From NCBI RefSeq assembly GCF_000710035.2, contig NZ_JMJJ01000017.1, positions 240,789-304,788 of the forward strand: DNA of 64,000 nt. The letters run 5' to 3'. Positions 59,601 through 64,000 of the stretch are shown piece after piece; position 1 is the stretch's first letter; each line of letters opens with the position of its first letter. The DNA is from Pantoea ananatis LMG 2665. GTDB lineage: Bacteria; Pseudomonadota; Gammaproteobacteria; Enterobacterales; Enterobacteriaceae. The notes below the pieces were generated by a model. It made no database searches. It saw nothing but the letters and a program-made list of their open reading frames with translations, and had not been told where the DNA came from. The translations under genes and the position numbers were made by a program.

Positions 59601-60982
59601 GTCATCGCCGCTGCCTTTTCAATAGCACGGTCATCTCCCTGCCATCCTGCCCAGCTATTCCGAACTCTGCCCAAAGCTTTTTGGCTAGGTGCCGAAAGTA
59701 AAAAGAGATGTGGCGAAGAAGATAAAGCAGAGGATGCCGTCAACACAGGTGCCCCACTCAAAATTACATGGGCATTTGTGCCTCCAATACCCAAGGCGCT
59801 AATGCAAGCGTAACGAGCATTTTCTGCCAGTACCCGAGGCTCTGTGTTAATAAAGAAAGGCGAGTCTTCCAGCGTAATATGTGGATTAAGATGCTCAAAA
59901 TTCAGTTGTGGGGGAAGCTGACGATGCTTCAACACAAGGCAAGCTTTAATGATGCCAGCAAGGCCACTTACGGTATCCAAGTGTCCCAGATTAGCCTTTA
60001 CAGATTGCAATGCGCAGGTAGGTTCCGCAACTGATTTCGTGGGCCAAGCTTCCTGAAGCGCTGCAAATTCAACAGGATCGCCTAATTGGGTACCTGTTCC
60101 ATGCGCTTCATATAAAGCAATGTTTTCAGGCGCAATATTGCTTATTTTCATTGCCCGCTGAATAACACGACGCTGACCGGATACAGAGGGAGCGGTAAAG
60201 CCTGCTTTATCCGCTCCATCATTATTCAGTGCACTACTTTCCAGCACACCTAAAATGTTATCGCCATCTTCAAGTGCTTTATGCAGAGGTTTGAGAACCA
60301 GAGCTGCAACACCATTCGTGAAGACGGTACCGCTGGCATCACGATCAAAAACACGGATCTTGCCATCTACAGACCGTATTCCACCAGCCAGATAATCGTA
60401 TCCCTCACAGTGAGGGGCTGCCAGTGACACGGCTCCCACCAATGCCATCTCGGCCTGTCCTGTTAATAAAGCAATACGAGCCTGATGGAGAGCAGCCAGT
60501 CCAGAACTGCATCCGCATTGTACGGAAAATGCCGGCCCTGTTGTGCCAAGTTTCCAAGCGATTCGGGTTGCCAGGAAGTCTGGAAGGTTGCCTAGTAAGG
60601 CCTCATTTTCTGTTCCCGCCTGCAATTCACCTGCCAGATTTTGCAACAGATAATGGTTCTCACTAGCCGAGGCGAATACCGCCGTAACCGGTAACGATTC
60701 CCTGTTCATATAGCCAGCATTTTCCATTGCCCACCAGCTATGTTGCAGCAGATGTCGATGCTGAGGGTCCATTTTGCTGGCTTCATGATAAGAGTAACCA
60801 AAGAAGTGATAATCAAAACCTTTCAGGTTTTCCACACCCCCCCAAGCATTTATGTATTCATCTCCAGGATAGGCATTATTATGGAAAAAACAGCGTTTAT
60901 TTATCAATCCCATCCATAAATCATGATCATTACTAACTGATGGGAATTCAAATGAACTTCCTATAATGGCAATTTTATTCAT
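56675..60982 (-). CDS. PKS module KS-AT-KR-ACP
   Basis: A 1435-residue type I PKS and the first gene of the operon. The KS (about 1-425) carries QCGCSSGL, EAHGTGTQLGD and NLGHLDT. The AT (about 500-800) has FTGQGSQYAGMG, active-site GHSLGEYSA near 592 and RAFHS near 690, pointing to malonyl-CoA. The KR (about 1050-1240) has GGGGQVG and keeps the Tyr (MYIYGAMHAW), but the usual Asn four residues later is His. The ACP is near 1366 (FELGGHSLLAL). It is the only AT in the cluster. The ATG at 60982 is the first with a plausible ribosome site (AAGGAC). Confidence 0.94.
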   Translation of the reverse strand: MNKIAIIGSSFEFPSVSNDHDLWMGLINKRCFFHNNAYPGDEYINAWGGVENLKGFDYHFFGYSYHEASKMDPQHRHLLQHSWWAMENAGYMNRESLPVTAVFASASENHYLLQNLAGELQAGTENEALLGNLPDFLATRIAWKLGTTGPAFSVQCGCSSGLAALHQARIALLTGQAEMALVGAVSLAAPHCEGYDYLAGGIRSVDGKIRVFDRDASGTVFTNGVAALVLKPLHKALEDGDNILGVLESSALNNDGADKAGFTAPSVSGQRRVIQRAMKISNIAPENIALYEAHGTGTQLGDPVEFAALQEAWPTKSVAEPTCALQSVKANLGHLDTVSGLAGIIKACLVLKHRQLPPQLNFEHLNPHITLEDSPFFINTEPRVLAENARYACISALGIGGTNAHVILSGAPVLTASSALSSSPHLFLLSAPSQKALGRVRNSWAGWQGDDRAIEKAAAMTRFGRTAFPVRQSVIAHSIEELKAGVKNAGSGVTVPDTMPSIVMMFTGQGSQYAGMGKQLYESSTYFRERLDEKLAILRELSGKNYRAILFELQNEIHMPEHTQPGLLALEVALAEYLSHCGVKADLMLGHSLGEYSAMVAAKAMSFRDAASLVVVRAQLIQQTAPGAMCSIMAGAELLPSLLHGTEVDIAALNSDMLSVVSGSENELSRVMTRAQQAGIFYQPLKVKRAFHSRLLEPILPAFREALQNASFSATQIPVISTLTAQIEPFAHISQADYWVRQMREPVAFAAAVRRAAATDKAVCFIEVGPGHTLKALASQNTHHPCINVLPHPAESEQADKVLMTAFGRLWEQGINIQWQNIHDRRPEPALPVPPGYPFELTECWTEKQRTERLTLNSYQRCWVPLTRPERVAESTGEWLFITDGSSATAGMADMLCSRLNCQGDRTRIISFDAESWYKMMKEAPDNILLLLHPETFRRETFKPLLILLDMVRNWRGQGARCLRIITQSAVDLLASPCPALVALTSAVKSLNQEYPALTTRLIDTDGQNELLLAHEVTAQSPAVVALRDADRFGEGFLAAPLTEKSSGEITPPRSVVILGGGGQVGLQYAKVFLENSQAHVCLLQRSSLETLRKQGVEAGMQRADRIEALMQRWPGRLTLGEADVQSVSSLMTACQKARTDMGSLDVLIHTAGIDASMHYQLIRDVDAPFCELSFAAKSQGLHNMAEVASSLEVPHCHVISSISSVLGGIGMYIYGAMHAWLDAAVAELRRHHSSRWTLLNWEAWEFGNDEDVPEHFRQGAFGSELNRYAMQPAQGRRFLWQCWQDLQGQRIISSVDFQQRYREWVENHHEAASSVDDASAQKAPRPDMKSEYQPPQTTAEEKIVAVWESLLGLNGIGIDDNFFELGGHSLLALRMTGQVNQSVNASMSMVDIFQYPTVRKLAASITGNRSFDTARADAAQRAQRRRQSHNSKRA

Positions 60983-61112
60983 AATAAAAACAACGTCCTT
61001 GTGATGATGAATACTATCAAAAACAGTGAGTTTAAAATAGTAAGATATCAATATAACATAAGAATATTTGTAGTATTATCACAAATTAAAAATTAAATAT
61101 AAAGAAATTCTA
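60983..61112 (-). promoter_or_regulatory. Presumed promoter region of the NRPS/PKS operon
   Basis: This very AT-rich 130-bp stretch separates the first PKS gene from the divergent relic genes. On the minus strand TTGTGA followed 18 bp later by TATGTT (about 61085-61055) is a possible sigma-70 promoter. No operator or regulator gene belonging to the cluster is visible. H-NS silencing would be expected from the base composition (inference). Confidence 0.4.
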
Positions 61113-61361
61113 ATGTATTTGCTTAATTGTGATCTGTGTCATCCTTTTGATACCCGAAAATTTGAATACCACTTTCCCACCGTTATTGCGGCAAAACTGG
61201 CAATTGCCGACGATCTGGCCATACCGCTGGCCAGAATGTCGGATGAAGACCGGGCGTTTATCGACAGTATTCTGACTGAGACGCTTAACCGTAGTGAAGT
61301 ACTCGTCCGCATTAGAGACTATTTTCGTAGCAGACAATCAGGAGAAGACCATGCGGGTTGA
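61113..61361 (+). pseudogene. C-terminal fragment of a gene upstream of the AAA ATPase relic
   Basis: This plus-strand frame of 82 codons has natural-looking content from about residue 25 on (LAIADDLAIPLARMSDEDRA, then FIDSILTETLNRSEVLVRIR). Its stop overlaps the start of the ATPase relic by 11 bp, an operon arrangement. It has no ribosome site and probably represents the tail of a transposase or similar gene joined to AT-rich DNA. The family is not recognised. Confidence 0.4.
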
Positions 61362-61594
61362 AGTGATGGAGCATTATGGACTGACGCAGTCTATTGAACA
61401 GGCCGGGTATTATGAAACTGCCCACCATAAGCAGCTAATGAAAGACATTAAGGGTGCGATACATGGAAATGGTTGAAGACAGCGGTGGTCGGCTATCCGT
61501 CGTTCTGGCCGGTCACCCAAAACTGCGTAATGATCTGCATCGCCCGGCGATGGAGGAAATTGGTTATCGCACCGATATTTTTACGCTGGACGGG
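61351..61594 (+). pseudogene. AAA ATPase of a transposition module (ExeA/TniB-like), internally deleted
   Basis: Two pieces of one gene are fused. The N-terminus (VEVMEHYGLTQSIEQAGYYE, then HHKQLMKDIKGAIHGNG) stops where the Walker A should begin. In another frame the C-terminal part follows (MVEDSGGRLSVVLAGHPKLR, then MEEIGYRTDIFTLDG). Such ATPases accompany rve-type transposases. The nucleotide-binding domain is missing, so it is dead. Its 3' end abuts the truncated KAP gene at about 61595. Confidence 0.65.
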
Positions 61595-62291
61595 AAAAGT
61601 TGGCCACCGACCGTACCAGACGCAGCACTTCCACGGCCTGAGACGGCTCCAGCCGGTCGAGATCATCGATGATGACGATAAAATTCAAGTCAAGTAGCCT
61701 GATTTTTTTATCAAGGCTGGCGTGCAGGTCACTTGCAGTCTGCTGTCGGCCCGATAGATCAAGCTTCGCAAGCGTCTCCATACCCTTTGCGGCCATCCCG
61801 AGGACTGGAACGAAGTTGCCGGCAAACTCTGCCAGAGGCGCAAGTCGCCCGGAGGTCTGCCGGAGATAGTTTTGCATGTCCAGCGCCGCGCCGGTGTTCC
61901 TGCCCCTCCGGATGCGCCGTTGGAATTTCTGCCAGAGATTACGTGGGAGCGGCTGGCGCCTTTCCTCTTCCTCCCGGAGAATTGCGGCTACAGGCAAGAG
62001 CAGTGAGTCAACCGGGCTCATGCTATTAGCTCGCAGCCACGGCGCTAAGTGGAGAACGTATGTGCCGTCGGGTTTAAGATCTTCCAGTTTGTTCATCAGT
62101 AGGCGGAGCAGGCTGGTTTTCCCCGCGCCCCATTTTCCTTCAATCCCGATCACCGTACTGACGTCATTGTCCAAGGCCAGTATGCTGCGGACAAGACCTG
62201 CTGCTACGCCTTCAAAACCATAGCGGTCTTCTTCAGCCCGGCTGACGGGCGCCTCGGTGCCTGCGCTGAAACCGCTGTCTCTTACCGTCAT
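61581..62291 (-). pseudogene. KAP-family P-loop NTPase, 3'-truncated
   Basis: The first about 230 residues of a KAP NTPase: Walker A GKWGAGKTS near residue 57, the inserted membrane-proximal region, and Walker B in FIVIIDDLDRLEP near 204. The homologous sequence ends at VANF (about 61596), exactly where the ATPase relic begins, and the frame stops five codons later. Intact KAP proteins are usually over 500 residues. KAP NTPases occur in phage-exclusion and plasmid systems. Its start overlaps region with the upstream fragment at 62293. Confidence 0.75.
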
Positions 62292-62292
62292 G

Positions 62293-62411
62293 TCATAAGT
62301 CCCCGTTCAGTGGGTGCAGTTCATCCAGCACGGATGCCACGTCCGGCGCCGCCACCGTCGCCAGAAACCCCGCTTCCAGCTGCAGATACTCTTCCGGTTT
62401 TACAAAAATCC
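62293..62411 (-). pseudogene. C-terminal fragment of the gene preceding the KAP NTPase
   Basis: A minus-strand frame encodes 38 residues of normal-looking protein (KPEEYLQLEAGFLATVA, then SVLDELHPLNGDL), ending in TGA two bases before the KAP start codon. The tight spacing suggests a former operon partner of the KAP gene. Its upstream part was lost at the junction near 62412. Confidence 0.4.
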
Positions 62412-62452
62412 AGAATATGAGCGCATCCTCATATTAATAATGGAGGTTGTTA

Positions 62453-62743
62453 ATGGCTACTCGCATTCCCACAGAACACCGCGCGATGCGCAAACGCCCC
62501 AAACAGCAGCGTTCCCAGAGTACGGTGGAGAGTATTGTCGAGGCAGGTGCTCGCGTTCTGGCGCAGAGAGGCTGGGCAAACTTCACGACCAACGAGGTGG
62601 CGCACACCGCCGGCGTCAGCATCGGTTCGCTGTATCAGTATTTCCCGAATAAGCTGGCGATCGCCGAGGCTGTTCGCAAAAGGCATCTCGATGAAATTGG
62701 GAAACGTGTCAACTTCACTGAGCAGTTTGCTTATGGGAAATGA
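62453..62743 (+). pseudogene. TetR-family regulator, C-terminally truncated
   Basis: A 96-residue frame with a complete TetR HTH (STVESIVEAGARVLAQRGWA, then TTNEVAHTAGVSIGSLYQYF). GGAGG lies six bases upstream of the ATG at 62453. TetR sequence ends at about residue 81 (62697), after which the frame reads through the first two copies of the direct-repeat array and stops. The ligand-binding domain is absent. Confidence 0.75.
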
Positions 62744-63075
62744 GTCAACTTCATCATACGGGGAGAGGTATGGGAAAGGCATCAACTTGCTAACTGTTTA
62801 CTTGTGGGAAAAGGGTCAACATCCTCAGATCCTCCCCGTCACCTGCACAAGGTTGGGTGATAATGGTTCAATGAACCAAAATATGGGAAAAGCATCAAGT
62901 CATGGACGAAACTGGTGTGGGAAAGGCATCAATAACACGCCATCGGCAGATATCAGGCTTTTCAAAAAACTGTCATTGAAATCTGTAGCCGGGCACAGAT
63001 GGGAATCACATCAACATTCGCAGGTCTTTCAGTAGAAACAAGCCTGTAATGCAAGTGGGAAAAGCATCAACTTTA
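62698..63075 (+). repeat. Array of eight ~20-bp direct repeats
   Basis: Copies of TGGGAAANGNRTCAACTT begin at 62698, 62734, 62771, 62805, 62884, 62918, 63000 and 63056, all in the same orientation. TGGGAA is invariant and TCAA nearly so. Spacing is irregular (36, 37, 34, 79, 34, 82, 56 bp). No gene lies between 62744 and 63213 apart from this array. Candidates are plasmid replication iterons or transposase-binding repeats of a Tn7/Tn5053-like element end. No replication gene is adjacent. Confidence 0.8.
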
Positions 63076-63213
63076 AACACATTAAAAACAGAGGTTTAAA
63101 CTTGACCTGTTACCCATTCGTAAGAAGTTTATCAAGCACGTGACCTGCTCCCCGTTGATTGTAATACACCGCGATGCTAGTAATGTCTTCATAAGCCACA
63201 TGAGGACATCCCC

Positions 63214-63477
63214 ATGAAGAAGCGATTTTCCGACGAACAGATCATCAGTATTCTCCGCGAGGCAGAAGCCGGGGTTTCGGCCCGGGAACTCTGCCGTAAG
63301 CACGCCATTCCCGACGTCATGTTTTATCCCTGGCGTAAGAAGTATGGCGGTATGGAGGTGCCTGAGGTTAAGCGCCTGAAGTCATTTGAGGAAGAGAAAA
63401 CCAGGCTCAAGAAGCTGCTTGCCGAAGCCATGCTGGATAAGGAGGCACTTCAGGTGGCTCTGGGTCGAAAGTACTGA
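63214..63477 (+). CDS. IS3-family transposase OrfA
   Basis: An 87-residue protein with an N-terminal HTH (KRFSDEQIISILREAEAGVS, then RELCRKHAIPDVMFYPWRKK) and a C-terminal leucine-zipper-like segment (EEEKTRLKKLLAEAMLDKEA). It matches IS407-group OrfA in length and sequence pattern. It binds the IS ends and is fused to OrfB by frameshifting in this family. Confidence 0.93.
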   Translation: MKKRFSDEQIISILREAEAGVSARELCRKHAIPDVMFYPWRKKYGGMEVPEVKRLKSFEEEKTRLKKLLAEAMLDKEALQVALGRKY

Positions 63478-64000
63478 CGACAGGCCAGAAGCGGGAAGCC
63501 GTGTTGTTGATGTGTGATGCCACCGGTCTGTCGCAACGTCGTGCCTGCAGACTCACAGGTTTGTCCCTTTCGACCTGCCGCTATGACGCTCAGCGTCCGG
63601 CGGCTGATGCCCATTTATCAGGGCGCATTACTGAACTGGCACTGGAGCGCAGGCGTTTTGGCTACCGACGCATCTGGCAGTTACTGCGCCGTGAAGGCTT
63701 TCAGGTTAATCACAAGCGCGTGTACCGCCTTTATCATCTGAACGGGCTGGGCGTTAAACGCAGACGTCGTCGTAAAGGGCTTGCAACAGAACGTCTGCCG
63801 CTGCTCCGCCCGGCGGCACCCAACCTGACCTGGTCGATGGATTTCGTTATGGACGCGCTGGCCACCGGTCGCAGGATCAAGTGCCTTACCTGCGTCGATA
63901 ACTTAACAAAGGAATGTCTGACGGTCACTGTTGCCTTCGGGATTTCAGGCGAGCAGGTCACGCGTATTCCGGACAGCATTGCGCTGTTTCGCGGCTGTCC
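63474..64000 (+). CDS. IS3-family transposase OrfB, N-terminal part (cut by window edge)
   Basis: The -1 frame relative to OrfA is open from the OrfA stop region to the end of the window, about 175 codons. It includes REAVLLMCDATGLSQRRACR, the HTH_21 region FGYRRIWQLLRREGFQVNHK, and the first catalytic Asp in TWSMDFVMDAL. Production is either by -1 frameshift near AAAG at 63468-63471 or from the in-frame ATG at 63510. Confidence 0.88.
   Translation, partial: MTTGQKREAVLLMCDATGLSQRRACRLTGLSLSTCRYDAQRPAADAHLSGRITELALERRRFGYRRIWQLLRREGFQVNHKRVYRLYHLNGLGVKRRRRRKGLATERLPLLRPAAPNLTWSMDFVMDALATGRRIKCLTCVDNLTKECLTVTVAFGISGEQVTRIPDSIALFRGC

Larger units (their letters stand above)
63141..64000 (+). 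mobile_element. IS3-family (IS407-like group) insertion sequence, incomplete in window
   Basis: The left terminal sequence begins TGACCTGCTCCCCGTTGATT at 63141. It is followed by a short leader and two overlapping transposase frames typical of the IS407-like group. The right end lies outside the window. The element sits immediately beyond the repeat array and forms the right edge of the relic region. Confidence 0.85.

Noticed and set aside
46285..60982. Glidobactin/syringolin-like pathway suggested by Ala and Thr codes
   Set aside because: Those pathways have starter C domains, a lysine-activating module and integral TE domains. None is present here.
62698..63075. Repeat array considered as a CRISPR
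   Set aside because: The repeats are only about 20 bp and imperfect, and the spacing varies from 34 to 82 bp. No cas genes are present, and two copies lie inside a former coding frame.

Overview
The window looks like a stretch of an Enterobacterales genome, most plausibly Erwiniaceae (Pantoea/Erwinia-like). The basis is an LplA with the same length and near-identical core motifs as the E. coli protein, an enterobacterial-type chemoreceptor ending in NWEQF, a 2,4-diaminobutyrate aminotransferase, and IS3-family insertion sequences of enterobacterial type. The genus assignment is inference. Relics at the right end could point to plasmid material, but no replication gene is visible.

Left half (1-39.3 kb): ordinary accessory metabolism in small transcription units. 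In order: the start of a diaminobutyrate aminotransferase gene (minus strand, cut by the window edge); a TetR regulator divergent from an orphan six-TM ABC membrane protein, with two palindromic operators between them; lplA; a three-gene membrane-bound flavocytochrome dehydrogenase (Tat-exported small subunit, GMC flavoprotein, tri-haem cytochrome c); a diguanylate cyclase; a nitroreductase; a LysE-type exporter; a GNAT; a chemoreceptor; a TetR-EamA transporter operon. Next comes a five-gene ABC-importer/phosphoesterase operon preceded by a Pho-box-like repeat, then a LysR regulator divergent from a CMD-tautomerase-DUF4865 operon, a periplasmic peroxiredoxin with a DsbD-like reductant importer, a racemase, a cupin, two small exported proteins and a DUF1345 membrane protein.

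At 30.07-37.98 kb lies a complete-looking guanidine uptake and carboxylation operon. A guanidine-I (ykkC) riboswitch with an intrinsic terminator precedes ABC transporter genes, the two urea-carboxylase-associated proteins (putative carboxyguanidine deiminase subunits) and a biotin-dependent guanidine/urea carboxylase. A second element, two ACGR-loop hairpins matching the guanidine-II (mini-ykkC) architecture, sits directly in front of the carboxylase gene. No allophanate hydrolase gene is present in the window.

Right part (39.3-64 kb): a visibly more AT-rich island. Its core, 41.46-60.98 kb, is a single minus-strand operon of nine genes for a hybrid NRPS/PKS product: PKS (KS-AT-KR-ACP), PKS (KS-KR-ACP, no AT), NRPS (A-T-C-A-T, predicted Ala and Thr), PKS (KS-ACP, no AT), stand-alone thioesterase, GNAT, a secreted M42 metallopeptidase, an MFS exporter and a TauD-type dioxygenase. 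The order is not collinear, one AT must serve three KS modules, and one KR has lost its catalytic tyrosine. I do not recognise the product. This is the best candidate for an undescribed system here.

The operon is flanked on both sides by graveyards of mobile DNA. On the left are a truncated MBL-fold gene, ISNCY and IS3 transposase fragments and a recA relic with an internal deletion. On the right are an internally deleted AAA ATPase, a KAP-family P-loop NTPase cut at its 3' end, a truncated TetR gene, an array of eight roughly 20-bp direct repeats and the beginning of an IS3-family (IS407-like) element that runs out of the window.
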